Assembly: GCA_964619555.1 (NCBI GenBank)
Contig: CAZUDV010000004.1
Location: forward strand, 186,001-250,000
Direction: 5' to 3'
Source: JAGOPY01 sp964619555
GTDB taxonomy: Bacteria; Bacteroidota; Bacteroidia; Bacteroidales; JAGOPY01
DNA length: 64,000 nt
Shown here piece after piece: positions 17,061-27,147 of the stretch. Position 1 is the first letter of the stretch; each line of letters begins with the position of its first letter. The notes under the pieces are model-generated. The model had not been told where the DNA came from and did no database searches. It saw only the letters and a program-made list of their open reading frames with translations. The position numbers and the translations under genes were made by a program.

Positions 17061-19043
17061 ATGCTTCGCATTATACCTTCATTCCTGTTCCTCTGCCTGG
17101 CTTTCCTGCCGGGCTTTTCGCAATCTGTCACCGATCGCCTCGCCGCCGTCAATGCCTCGGATTACCCGAACGCCAACGTGGTGGCCGTGTTCGACAGTAC
17201 CAGGGCGGATGTGCAGGAAACCGGCCTGACCTATGTGAACATGCACCGCCTCTACAAAGTGATGACGCCGGCCGGCGCACTGCAGCTGTCGGCGGTTAAG
17301 ATCGATTACGATCCGCTGTCGGCGTGGGTGGAGATTGAGAAGGTGGTGGTGCATAAGGGAGGGGCCGGGGGGACCTCACAGGTCACCTCACAGGTCACCT
17401 GTGAGGTCCTCGATTACCCCGCGCCCGCCCGTGCCATATACTGGGGTGCCCGGGAGAAAATGATTGAAGTGGGCCGCCTGGAACCGGGCGACGCCGTGGA
17501 GGTGTGGTTCTTCCGCAAGGGTTTTACATACGCGCTGCTGGCCGGCGAAGGACCGGACGACGACAGCAAGTACATCCCGCCGATGAAGGGGCATTTCTAT
17601 GATATCGTGCCCTTCTATTCCGACGACCCGATCGTGGAAAAGGTATACCAGGTGGCGGTACCGCTGGATAAGCCGGTGCAGTACGAGGTGTACAACGGCG
17701 AGATCCGGTCATCCGCCAACAGAAAAGGAGAAAAGATGGTGTACACGTTCTCCAGAAAAGATATTAAGCCTATGAAACGCGAACCGGGAATGGTCGATTT
17801 TTCAGATGTGGCCCCCAAGGTGCTATTGTCCACCAGTCCCGACTGGTACGCCAAATCCATCTGGTTCTACGGCGTGAACGAAGACTTTGGCAGCTTTGAC
17901 TATACCCCGGAGATCAAAGAAAAAGTGGATGAAATATTGCGCAATGCGAAATCAGAAATGGACTCCATCTCCCTGCTGACCCACTGGGTGGCCGACGAAG
18001 TGCGCTACTCAGGCATTTCGATGGGCTGCGGTGAAGGCTATACCCTCCACAAGGGGGAAATGACCTTTACCGACCGCTGCGGGGTTTGCAAGGACAAGGC
18101 CGGGATGCTGGTGACCATGCTCCGGGCCGCGGGGTTCGAGTCGTACGCCGCCATGACCATGGCCGGCTCTCGCATCGACTACATCCCCGCCGATCAGTTC
18201 AACCACAGCGTGACCGTGGTGAAGCGGAAGAACGGGCAGTATGAGCTGCTCGACCCCACCTGGGTACCGTTCATCCGGGAGCTGTGGTCGAGCGCGGAGC
18301 AGCAGCAGAACTACCTGATGGGCCTGCCCGAAGGCGCTGACCTGGGCATTACGCCTGTTTCCCCACCCGAAAACCATTATGTTCAGATCTTTGGCACATC
18401 AAAATTATCTGAGGAGGGGACTCTCGAAGGCGAACTGACCATCCGTGCCGAAGGGCAGAGCGACGGCGCGATCCGCCGTATGTTCACCGGTTATTACAAG
18501 GACCAGTGGCACCATGCCTTGGAACAGGAACTGATCCGCGTAAACGTAGCCGCTGAGCTGCTTTCGGTGGAGTACGGCGATCCCTACAAATACCTCGAAG
18601 GGCCCATCAACATCACGATGAAGTACCGCATCCCGGGCTATGCCCTGGTGAACGGCGACGAGATCATCCTGAAGTCGTTCATTGCCGCCGGCTTCATGAA
18701 GCGCGCCCTCGGGCATTTATACGTGGACACGCGCTCCGAAACCAGGACCTACCCGTTCCGCGACCGCTGCTCCCGGCAGGTGGTGCTGAACGAGACCATC
18801 AGTCTGCCCGGCAGCTACAGCATCGTCTACAAGCCCGAAGCGGAGGCATTTGCCGATGCCACGGCATCTTTCGAAGGCAGCTATGCCCTGAGCCCTGACA
18901 ACAAGAACCTGCGGATGAGCCAGGCGCTGAATTTCCACAAGCGCATCTACGAGCCGTCAGAATGGCCTTCTTTCCGCAAAGCCACCCTGGCGGAGACCAA
19001 ATTTATCGATGAACCGGTCGTTCTGAAGAAGACGGGCAATTAG
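17061..19043 (+). CDS. DUF3857 / transglutaminase-like protein, catalytic
   Basis: 660 residues with a signal peptide (ending GFSQ), an N-terminal DUF3857 beta-rich domain and a transglutaminase-like core. The papain-type triad is intact: Cys343 (CGVCKDKAG), His382 (FNHSVTV), Asp398 (ELLDPTW). Such periplasmic or surface proteins are common in Bacteroidota and may act as cysteine peptidases or amidases; the substrate is unknown. An in-frame 36-base repeat (17373-17408) adds about 12 residues (GTSQVTSQVTCEV) in the N-terminal domain. GC content is clearly higher than the T9SS genes downstream. The degenerate relative at 25197-27035 lies beyond them. Confidence 0.85.
   Translation: MLRIIPSFLFLCLAFLPGFSQSVTDRLAAVNASDYPNANVVAVFDSTRADVQETGLTYVNMHRLYKVMTPAGALQLSAVKIDYDPLSAWVEIEKVVVHKGGAGGTSQVTSQVTCEVLDYPAPARAIYWGAREKMIEVGRLEPGDAVEVWFFRKGFTYALLAGEGPDDDSKYIPPMKGHFYDIVPFYSDDPIVEKVYQVAVPLDKPVQYEVYNGEIRSSANRKGEKMVYTFSRKDIKPMKREPGMVDFSDVAPKVLLSTSPDWYAKSIWFYGVNEDFGSFDYTPEIKEKVDEILRNAKSEMDSISLLTHWVADEVRYSGISMGCGEGYTLHKGEMTFTDRCGVCKDKAGMLVTMLRAAGFESYAAMTMAGSRIDYIPADQFNHSVTVVKRKNGQYELLDPTWVPFIRELWSSAEQQQNYLMGLPEGADLGITPVSPPENHYVQIFGTSKLSEEGTLEGELTIRAEGQSDGAIRRMFTGYYKDQWHHALEQELIRVNVAAELLSVEYGDPYKYLEGPINITMKYRIPGYALVNGDEIILKSFIAAGFMKRALGHLYVDTRSETRTYPFRDRCSRQVVLNETISLPGSYSIVYKPEAEAFADATASFEGSYALSPDNKNLRMSQALNFHKRIYEPSEWPSFRKATLAETKFIDEPVVLKKTGN
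17373..17408. repeat. 12-bp repeat GGTCACCTGTGA copy inside a coding region
   Basis: ACCTCACAGGT twice followed by CACCTGTGAGGTC, the same sequence family as the intergenic repeats at 1950-1985 and 52242-52285. Its 36 bases keep the reading frame and encode TSQVTSQVTCEV. Confidence 0.88.
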
Positions 19044-19206
19044 GTATTTTGAATAACCACTGAAGCACTGAGAGCACTCAGGGGCAGTAATTCCCAAGGA
19101 ATAATTTTATTGACCCTGTCTTTTAAATTCATAGGATCGTTATTTAATTCGCATTCAGTTAATCTGAATTTAAAAATTTTTTTAATTTTAGTGGCATAGC
19201 GAATGG

Positions 19207-20451
19207 ATGATGAAGAATTTCTTTGCACTTATCTTATTGATTGTACTTTTTAAATCGTCATTTTGTTTTAGTCAGGATTTCTGGGAGGAGGTGATTCTTC
19301 CTGATTCAATATATCCTGCGCATGTAAGTTTTAATAATGATTCTGAAATATATCTTTCCTCAAGTGATGGATTATACAAGTCAAACGATGGAGGTTCGTC
19401 CTGGAATTTACTACTTAGTTATCCTGCCGGACTGAGTACAATTAACAAAGGCGAGGATGAAATTCTTGTAGGAATAGATCCACAAGGAAATTTATTTCAT
19501 TCTCTTGACGATGGACTAGCTTGGGATACAATAATTACGGGTATTCAAGGAATATGGTTGAAATTAATTCAGGATAGCTTATTTTTCAGCTTGGATTGGG
19601 GTTCAATTTATAAATCCAATGATGATGGTATTAATTGGATCAAGGTGGTTTCAACTGTAAATAGCGAAGTCTTCAGGGACATTATTGCAAAAAATGATAC
19701 TATATTTACGGGTTCTGTAAGTTTTTTAGATCCAACCGGGGGAGGAATATATCAATCCCATGATCAGGGTGCGTCTTTCACGCAAATCAGCCTGCCTGGA
19801 TATGGAGTTTCCTCCTTTGCTCTAGACAAGGACAGCAATTTGCTATGTGGTGTGAATTTCCAATACAATTATCTTGCTTATGGAGTTTTCCGATCTACTG
19901 ATAATGGATTTACTTGGAACAATATTTTGCCCGGTCATATAGTAACTTCATTGGCAATGGATATCAACGGCGGAATATATGCCGGTTGTGATAGTAATTT
20001 CGGTCCGGAGGGTATTCAGTTCTCTTCCGATAATGGATTAACATGGTCGTCCCTAAATAATGGACTACATGATAATGCTTCAATAACTTCGCTGGTCATA
20101 TCCCCGGATGGATTTATCTATACAGTAACGGAAGATCCTTCCATATTGTACCGAAGCGTTAACCCGATAGTTCAAATTAAAGAGGAAAGACCAATTGAGA
20201 AAGCAATTATTGTTTATCCAAATCCGGCACATGCATTTTTAAATATAAAATTGAATGAAAAGATACATTCCATAGTAGACTGGCATGTTAGGATTGTCGA
20301 TGCTTTGGGGATTACAGTATATGATGAAAAAGGACATTCGGATATCGCAGGTAAAGTGATTTGTTCAATTCAAGATCTGAATAGTGGATTTTACACGGTA
20401 ATTGTAGCAAAAGATAAAGAAATATATTCTACCTCTTTTGTAAAATACTGA
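19207..20451 (+). CDS. T9SS-exported BNR/sialidase-type beta-propeller protein
   Basis: 414 residues: signal peptide (ending CFSQ), then Asp-box/BNR repeats (SNDGGSSW, SLDDGLAW, SNDDGINW, SHDQGASF, STDNGFTW, SSDNGLTW), the signature of a sialidase- or Vps10-like propeller without obvious catalytic residues. It ends in a T9SS domain (YPNPAHAFLNIKL ... SFVKY). First gene of an AT-rich three-gene run with short gaps, probably an operon. The ligand is unknown. Confidence 0.85.
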   Translation: MMKNFFALILLIVLFKSSFCFSQDFWEEVILPDSIYPAHVSFNNDSEIYLSSSDGLYKSNDGGSSWNLLLSYPAGLSTINKGEDEILVGIDPQGNLFHSLDDGLAWDTIITGIQGIWLKLIQDSLFFSLDWGSIYKSNDDGINWIKVVSTVNSEVFRDIIAKNDTIFTGSVSFLDPTGGGIYQSHDQGASFTQISLPGYGVSSFALDKDSNLLCGVNFQYNYLAYGVFRSTDNGFTWNNILPGHIVTSLAMDINGGIYAGCDSNFGPEGIQFSSDNGLTWSSLNNGLHDNASITSLVISPDGFIYTVTEDPSILYRSVNPIVQIKEERPIEKAIIVYPNPAHAFLNIKLNEKIHSIVDWHVRIVDALGITVYDEKGHSDIAGKVICSIQDLNSGFYTVIVAKDKEIYSTSFVKY

Positions 20452-20475
20452 TATGTTGAATTTCATTCTTTTAAT

Positions 20476-21894
20476 ATGTTAAGACTTGAACGCATTATAG
20501 CTACTGTATTGTTATCATTTTTTCTGGGGAACCAATTATTCTCCCAAGAATTTACTTTACCTGCTTTCATTGATGACATAACATCCTGTGATATCGATTT
20601 AGATGAAGATATAGACATTATATGCATATGTCAGATATTAAATTACGAAAAAGATTCCATATTTATTTTTTATAACAATGGTGTAGGTGGTTTTCAAAGA
20701 AAAGGTTATCATTATCCGAATAGTGGCTTTATTTTATGTGGTTGCATGGATGGAAATGATTTTCCGGATTTAATCACAAGGTTATCTTTTAACGTCTTTT
20801 ATGCACCCAATAATGGATTAGAAGGATTTGGAGAGATGGTAACAATTGACGATAATATGGGAGGAAATTTATCAATAATTTCAGATGTTAATATGGATAA
20901 TTGGAATGATTTGATTTTTAGTGTTACGGATTATGAAAATTGGGGAGTTTATAAAAATATCGACGGCTTACAATTTGTCAAGGTAATTATTCAATCAGGT
21001 AGCTCCACTACTGAACCGGGTGTGGGATTTATAACGGATGATTCTTTACCGGATATAGTGCTGAGTTATTCGGCATTCGACAGAACTTCAGTACATGTAA
21101 ACAATGGAAATCTTAACTTTTCTGAAATTGTCCTAGAAGATAATTTTAATTATGAAACGCCTGTCATGAATCTTGATAACCAGGGAACTGATGATTTTGC
21201 ATTTGTTAATTATGCTACCAATAAGGTAGCTCTATATAAATATCTAGAGAATAACCAGTTTGAGTTACAATCAAATTTTTATGCCTCAGGTACATATGGA
21301 ATAGATTCCTTTATAGCTGATGATTTTAACCAGGATGGCTATGATGACTTTGCCATTAGAAGATGTAATTGGTACGAATGTACAGATTCCATTTATATTT
21401 ATTTTAATGATCATAATTGGTCATTCAATCTTAATCAGACTCTTTATATAGGTGAATGGAATTGGTACAAGGCACTTACTGAGGATCTGAATGGTGATTT
21501 CTTTCCGGATATTATTATGAAGGGGTATAATGGCAATAATATATTGACCCTTCTATGGAATGATGGAAATGGAAATTTCAGTTTTGAAAATCCAGTGAAG
21601 ATTGCGGAGATCTCACCGTTATATTGTGAACTTGATGTTTTCCCAAATCCTTTTATCGATAATCTTACTATCAAATTAAACACAAATCTACTAGAAGATT
21701 ATTCGATATTTATTAGCAACATCTATGGTAAAATATTAAAATCTTTTTATATAAAATGCAGTGAATTAAAAAGCAATAATAAGATAATATGGGATGGAAA
21801 AGATGATAATAAAAGTGCCTGTTCGCCAGGAATTTATTTAATTACCTTAAAATCAAATTCAGATCAGGTTTTAAAAAAAGTGATAAAATATTGA
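20476..21894 (+). CDS. T9SS-exported FG-GAP/VCBS-repeat protein
   Basis: 472 residues: signal peptide (ending LFSQ), then repeats with Asp-rich loops (DIDLDEDIDI, DVNMDNWNDL, DFNQDGYDDF, DLNGDFFPDI) typical of calcium-binding integrin-like FG-GAP/VCBS propellers. C-terminal sorting domain FPNPFIDNLTIKL ... KKVIKY. It begins 25 bases after the BNR protein and 18 before the protease. Surface calcium-binding or adhesion role inferred. Confidence 0.83.
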   Translation: MLRLERIIATVLLSFFLGNQLFSQEFTLPAFIDDITSCDIDLDEDIDIICICQILNYEKDSIFIFYNNGVGGFQRKGYHYPNSGFILCGCMDGNDFPDLITRLSFNVFYAPNNGLEGFGEMVTIDDNMGGNLSIISDVNMDNWNDLIFSVTDYENWGVYKNIDGLQFVKVIIQSGSSTTEPGVGFITDDSLPDIVLSYSAFDRTSVHVNNGNLNFSEIVLEDNFNYETPVMNLDNQGTDDFAFVNYATNKVALYKYLENNQFELQSNFYASGTYGIDSFIADDFNQDGYDDFAIRRCNWYECTDSIYIYFNDHNWSFNLNQTLYIGEWNWYKALTEDLNGDFFPDIIMKGYNGNNILTLLWNDGNGNFSFENPVKIAEISPLYCELDVFPNPFIDNLTIKLNTNLLEDYSIFISNIYGKILKSFYIKCSELKSNNKIIWDGKDDNKSACSPGIYLITLKSNSDQVLKKVIKY

Positions 21895-21912
21895 AGCTCA
21901 AAACCAAACCAT

Positions 21913-24900
21913 ATGAAAATTAAATATTTTTTAATGATTCTGCCAATCCTACTGTTTAGCACACAATTAAAAATTGCAGCTCAAGTCAACAAAGATCAAG
22001 CTATTAACATTATCAAGTCGAACCTGAACAATGAAGAACTTCAAAATTACAATGTACTGATATATCCCCATCTGATTCACAGTCAGGAATTCTATCTTTC
22101 ACCCTATCATGTTTTACATTCAGAATATGATACGTCATGGTTGTTTTTTATAGATATGTATCCTCTTACTCAATGGGATCATATTTGCAAGTATATTTTC
22201 CTGGATGAGCAAACCGGAAATTATACCTCGATAAATTACAGAATCCCGCCACAGGATTATTGGTACGGGTGGGAATATATCAACTCCCCATATCCTTATC
22301 CTGTCAATAATCCTATTGATGGCAATAACCAGGGGGACAGCAATATAGCTAGCCCTGATCCGCACAAATATGCTGTGTTTATTTGTTGGAACGAAAATGA
22401 AGCATGCAGGTGGAATAATCTCAGTCATATTTATTGTGGAATCAAACGAAATTTTGGATTCATAGATGAAAATATCTTCGTCTTATCCGGGAATGGTAAT
22501 TATGATTCTTTGCTGAGCTATAATTTGGATAATTTCGGAGATGAACAGGATTTTGACGGACCTTGCACAAAAGACAGCCTTGTGGATGTATTTACTCATT
22601 TAAGCCAGGTAATGACCGATGAGGATCTTCTATTTGTTTATGCCACTACACATGGAGATACGATTGAAAATAATACTTCATTACTTAGACTCAATGGTCA
22701 AGATTCAATCATTGATTTCGAACTTGCAGCACTAGTTGATGATATTCATTGTTCCCAAAAAATATTTGGAATAGATGCGTGTTTCTCAGGTGGATTTGTC
22801 GATGACCTCCAAGGAAATCATACTATCGTACAAACATGTGTAAGAGGTAATATTGAGTCGGTGATTAGCCAGGGACTTGGATTTCATGATATGACTTTCT
22901 GGTGGGGGACAGCACTAAGGGGTTATTATCCATATAGTTTAGAATATCCATATGATAATGGTCCGAAAATAGGTGAACATGATAGCCTTTATATTTTTTC
23001 CAGTATTGACTCGACAGATTATAATCCGGACGATACATTGGGAGGTAATAATGATGGTTTTATTCAATTTCAGGAAGTATTTAACTTCGCTTCCAGATAC
23101 GCCTCAGATATCAGAATTAGGAACGGTCAGAACTATATTGATGATGGCTTCCGGGGTGATCTTCTAACCCTGAATGGCATCGAAGGCCGGGTGGATACGA
23201 GCCAGAATGTTAGCGGTTCATATCTGATCGGCCGAAAGCTTACCATTGCACCAAATGTGACGTTATCGAATAATCTTAACGCTAATTTTTATCTCAACGA
23301 TTCTTCAGAAATATACGTGAGTGAAAACGCCTGTTTCAATCCATACGGTTATTGGACCAATATTTTAGGTTGTTCGGGTCAAAGCATTATTAACGTAAAA
23401 GGAAGCCTGAGATCAAGTGTTATGGATTTTAGTGCAAATCCTGGCGCATTTCTGACTATTCATTTTGATAATATGAATAATGACTATGATTTGTCATACT
23501 TTGATTTCAATAATTGTCTGGTATCCGGAGCCGCCAAATCCCTTTCATTCGATGAAAGCACATTTTCCAATTCTTCTATAAATTTTATCAGAGGGGACCT
23601 GGTTGTTGACGACCGGAATGAATTTATCAATAGTACGATAACATTAACAGATCCAGGAACGCATTCCTCATCTTGCACTATCATCGGGAATTCTTTTGAA
23701 AATGATACAACAGTCGCAGAACAAGCCGTAATAACACTAGAGGATTATTGCAATTTCCTTATCGAGGACAATGAAATATTTTATGATGCAAACCGAGGTG
23801 TCGAGTTATTCTATGCCGGATGGGATGCTTCAAGCGAACATGCCATCAATGACAATACCATTCAATTTACAGGAACCCCTTCCGTTTCAGTCGCTGAATT
23901 AGGCATTCATGCCTATTATAGTAACGTTGATATTCATAATAACAAGATCCAATATAATGACTATGGAATCACAGGCTTTCACCGGAGTGAGCTGACTGTA
24001 AAAGGAGATTCTTTGGCACTGGATATAGATAGCACACAGCTTATAGGAGATAATACAAAGAGCCAGTGCCTGTTTAATATATCCACATTTCCCACAGAAT
24101 TTCACTGGAATGTCATTCGAGATATTTCTATGGGAGATAAGCCATTTATAAAAGTGGTCGAATTCGATGAAATGATAGAAGATACAAGCGAAGTGAAAGA
24201 TTGGTTTGGTGATTCGACATTTCATGTGGAATACAACTGCTGGGTCAATGATACAAATCCTGAAGATCGGCTGGTGCCAGTTGGAGCTTATATCTGGAGA
24301 CCGGCCTGGTGCCCGGGTTCTGGCCATCTCCGGCTGCAAAATGAGCCAGAATTGATGTATTACACTGCTTTATCTGAAATAGAAAATGATAATTATTCTG
24401 TTGCTGAGTACGGATTTAAGCAAATCATCGCCGATTATCCCGATCATAAATACGCGCAGGCATCCCTGAAAGGATTGTTCGCATTGAATCCGGCTCTTTA
24501 TGATACAAATTTTTCATTGCTTGGAACCTATAGTGATAGTCTGTCTAATAATCCCGCAGACAGTTTGCTGGGCACTACAGCGAATTGGATCTCCATCCAT
24601 TGTAAAATAAAGAATAAGCAATATCAACAAGCAATTAACGCATTGGATTCCGTCATTTCAAATGCAGGGAGCCTGGCAGACTCAGTATTTGCCCTGATTG
24701 ACCTGAACTATGTTTACCTTCAAACTCTGAACAATTCAACTCTAAAATCAGGCTGCACCATAAAAAATGAAAGTATACTTGCTAATACAGCTGAGACCTA
24801 TCATATAAAGCGCAAAGACTGGATTGAATTGCTTTTTAAAGAAAACACAGCCCATTCAGATGATGACATCTATTCCTTGCAGAGTGAGCCAGAACATCTA

Positions 24901-25164
24901 CCGGTTCAATTCCGTGCTGTTTATCCAAATCCAGCAGCGAAGCAAGTGAACATTTCATTTGAAGTATTTAAACAAGGGACAGTTGAACTTAGTCTCTATT
25001 CCATCACTGGTCTGCAATTGCTTAATGTCAATCTAGGGGACCTGTCATTAGGGGCATACTCGAAATCATTATCTTTGGCTGGCTTCCCGGAAGGGATGTA
25101 TTTGATCACATTATCTGCCAACGAAGCGAAATGTGACCATGCCAGAGTGGTTCGAACGAAATAA
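21913..25164 (+). CDS. T9SS-exported legumain-like (clan CD, C13) cysteine protease with beta-helix region
   Basis: 1083 residues. After a signal peptide and a ~120-residue prodomain-like part, a clan CD protease core shows the expected His-Gly and Cys motifs: H247 in YATTHGD and C290 in GIDACFSGGF, each after a hydrophobic strand. Residues ~450-780 form a right-handed beta-helix-like repeat region, followed by TPR-like helices (~805-960) and a T9SS sorting domain (YPNPAAKQVNISF ... ARVVRTK). A secreted endopeptidase with Asn, Arg or Lys preference is likely; specificity is not predictable. A C11/C25 assignment is an alternative to C13. Leader AAACCAAACC before the start. Confidence 0.82.
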   Translation: MKIKYFLMILPILLFSTQLKIAAQVNKDQAINIIKSNLNNEELQNYNVLIYPHLIHSQEFYLSPYHVLHSEYDTSWLFFIDMYPLTQWDHICKYIFLDEQTGNYTSINYRIPPQDYWYGWEYINSPYPYPVNNPIDGNNQGDSNIASPDPHKYAVFICWNENEACRWNNLSHIYCGIKRNFGFIDENIFVLSGNGNYDSLLSYNLDNFGDEQDFDGPCTKDSLVDVFTHLSQVMTDEDLLFVYATTHGDTIENNTSLLRLNGQDSIIDFELAALVDDIHCSQKIFGIDACFSGGFVDDLQGNHTIVQTCVRGNIESVISQGLGFHDMTFWWGTALRGYYPYSLEYPYDNGPKIGEHDSLYIFSSIDSTDYNPDDTLGGNNDGFIQFQEVFNFASRYASDIRIRNGQNYIDDGFRGDLLTLNGIEGRVDTSQNVSGSYLIGRKLTIAPNVTLSNNLNANFYLNDSSEIYVSENACFNPYGYWTNILGCSGQSIINVKGSLRSSVMDFSANPGAFLTIHFDNMNNDYDLSYFDFNNCLVSGAAKSLSFDESTFSNSSINFIRGDLVVDDRNEFINSTITLTDPGTHSSSCTIIGNSFENDTTVAEQAVITLEDYCNFLIEDNEIFYDANRGVELFYAGWDASSEHAINDNTIQFTGTPSVSVAELGIHAYYSNVDIHNNKIQYNDYGITGFHRSELTVKGDSLALDIDSTQLIGDNTKSQCLFNISTFPTEFHWNVIRDISMGDKPFIKVVEFDEMIEDTSEVKDWFGDSTFHVEYNCWVNDTNPEDRLVPVGAYIWRPAWCPGSGHLRLQNEPELMYYTALSEIENDNYSVAEYGFKQIIADYPDHKYAQASLKGLFALNPALYDTNFSLLGTYSDSLSNNPADSLLGTTANWISIHCKIKNKQYQQAINALDSVISNAGSLADSVFALIDLNYVYLQTLNNSTLKSGCTIKNESILANTAETYHIKRKDWIELLFKENTAHSDDDIYSLQSEPEHLPVQFRAVYPNPAAKQVNISFEVFKQGTVELSLYSITGLQLLNVNLGDLSLGAYSKSLSLAGFPEGMYLITLSANEAKCDHARVVRTK

Positions 25165-25196
25165 CTTAACTTATTCAGAACATCATTTTTATTTTT

Positions 25197-27035
25197 ATGA
25201 AAAGCCGCATTTACACCCTGATTATTGTCTCTTTGTTTTTTATCCATCAACCTTCATTAGTCGCCCAGCCCTCCGACCAGGACGCCGAGTACATCAAGCT
25301 CATCAAGGAATACACCCTGAACAAGGACGGGAGCTACGATTTTCACTATCGAAAAGAGATCAGGCTGCTCACGCATTTTTCCTTCCACCGGCTGTACGGA
25401 GAAACGTTCATCGTTTACAACCCGCAGTATCAAACGCTGAAGATTAACGAAGCCTTTACGGTCATGGCCGACGGGAAAAAGGTGGTGACGCCGGAGAATG
25501 CCTTCAACGAGGTGCTTCCCGGCTTTGCCCGTGACGTGGCGGCATATAACCACCTTCGGGAGATGGTGGTCACCCACACCGGCACGGAGGTAGGAGCGGT
25601 AATTACCCTGGATTACACGATCCATACCCAAAGCGGTTTCCTGCCTTTCCTCTTCGGGATGGAAGAAATTGGGGAGGCCTCGCCGGTGAAGAACCTGGAG
25701 ATCATCGTCCGCACCCCCGCGGAGGTCCCCCTGCACTACAGGTTGCCAAACAACCGCACGGCACCGGAGATCACCGAACTGGCCGGCCAGAGATCCTATA
25801 TCTGGTTGTTCCGGAACCTGCCAGCATTGCCGCGCACCTCCAACCAGGACCCGGACCGAAAAGCCATGCTGCAGTTCAGTATCGCCAGGGACATGACCTT
25901 CGCGTTTTTCTCATTCGTGAACCAGCCGTCTTTCAAGGAAGACGCCGGGGCCGATGCGCAGAAAAGGGCAGCGGCGGTGACAGAAGGCAAGGCCGATGAA
26001 TTGGACAAGATCCTGGCCCTTCAGGGGCTTGTCATTGATGAGCTGAAGCTTGTCGACATCCCGCTGGCCTATACCGGTTACAAGGTCCGCACGCCGCAAC
26101 AGGTGTGGCAGAGCGCCAATGCCACCCAGCTGGAAAAGGCCATCCTGCTGTCGAAACTGCTGGTGACCGCTGGCATCAATGCCTCCCCGGTGGCGACAGT
26201 GCCCCACGGCTGGTTCAACGCCGATATGGGCAATCCAGCAGCATTCGACGGTTTCCTGGTGCAGGTGAACCCGAAGAAATCGGGCCGGCTCTATCTGTCC
26301 GTCACACAGAAACAATCGCAGAACTACATCTACGACCTGCTGGACAAGACTATTATCCAGCTCGATCCGGCCATCGAATCCATGCGGACATTCTCCGAAA
26401 AACCGGAGACCAACCTGCTGCAGATGGATGCTTACCTGAAGCTGGCAGATGATAAGAAACTTTCCGGCAGCTTAGGGATCAGGACGGAGGGCATGGTGAA
26501 CCCGTATTTCAGGCTTTACAAGGATTCTTCCTATGTGAAGAACATGCTGACCGGCGATATTCCTGCTTCGCAGATGGACAAGCCGGTGATCACCAGCCTG
26601 ACCGGGCTTAAGACCACGGCAACCGTAAATATCCAGCCGGCCGCCGTCAAATCCGACTTCAGCGGCTACCTCGTCATTGAACTGCCCCGGTACAAAACCG
26701 GATTCGATTCGTGGAACCTTTCCCAATTCATGGGATCGGGCAATACGCCTGTGAAACTGGACCACCACCTGTGGGAAAACTACACCTACAGGATAGAAAC
26801 CCCTACGGGGTTTTTAATGGTTACTCCGCCAATGGACCTCACGTTCAAAAATATCCTGGGGGACCTGCACATCAGCATTTCGCAGAAGGGGAACGTCATC
26901 ACCATCAAACGGTCCTGGGAACACTCGCACGATGTGATTACCAGCGACAACCTGGATGATTTCCGGGAGATGATCAAGGCGTGGGAGAACCCGAACTGGA
27001 GGAAGATCGTGCTGAAAGCTTCTTCAACACAATAG
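25197..27035 (+). CDS. DUF3857 / transglutaminase-like protein, apparently without catalytic Cys
   Basis: 612 residues with signal peptide (ending LVAQ) and the same layout as the protein at 17061: DUF3857 domain, then transglutaminase-like fold. At the position of the catalytic Cys motif the sequence reads TQLEKAILLSKLLVTAGI, with no cysteine, and the His region is PHGWFNAD, so it is probably a non-catalytic partner or scaffold. GC-rich like its relative and unlike the three AT-rich genes between them. Periplasmic or outer-membrane-facing. Confidence 0.8.
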   Translation: MKSRIYTLIIVSLFFIHQPSLVAQPSDQDAEYIKLIKEYTLNKDGSYDFHYRKEIRLLTHFSFHRLYGETFIVYNPQYQTLKINEAFTVMADGKKVVTPENAFNEVLPGFARDVAAYNHLREMVVTHTGTEVGAVITLDYTIHTQSGFLPFLFGMEEIGEASPVKNLEIIVRTPAEVPLHYRLPNNRTAPEITELAGQRSYIWLFRNLPALPRTSNQDPDRKAMLQFSIARDMTFAFFSFVNQPSFKEDAGADAQKRAAAVTEGKADELDKILALQGLVIDELKLVDIPLAYTGYKVRTPQQVWQSANATQLEKAILLSKLLVTAGINASPVATVPHGWFNADMGNPAAFDGFLVQVNPKKSGRLYLSVTQKQSQNYIYDLLDKTIIQLDPAIESMRTFSEKPETNLLQMDAYLKLADDKKLSGSLGIRTEGMVNPYFRLYKDSSYVKNMLTGDIPASQMDKPVITSLTGLKTTATVNIQPAAVKSDFSGYLVIELPRYKTGFDSWNLSQFMGSGNTPVKLDHHLWENYTYRIETPTGFLMVTPPMDLTFKNILGDLHISISQKGNVITIKRSWEHSHDVITSDNLDDFREMIKAWENPNWRKIVLKASSTQ

Positions 27036-27057
27036 GCAATTTCAAAGGTCATGTAAT

Positions 27058-27147
27058 ATGTGGTATGTGGTATGTGGTATGTAGTAAGGGATTTTTTAGC
27101 TTTTCCTTCCTTAATAATTACCCCATACCACATACTACATACCACAT
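27058..27147. repeat. hairpin H1 of the four-helix-bundle array (inverted heptamer tracts)
   Basis: Left arm ATGTGGT x3 plus ATGTAGT (27058-27085); right arm CCCCATA, CCACATA, CTACATA, CCACAT (27121-27147). The last 15 bases of each arm pair perfectly (ATGTGGTATGTAGTA). The loop holds a T-rich tract. The four-helix-bundle stop codon starts at the very next base. Confidence 0.92.
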
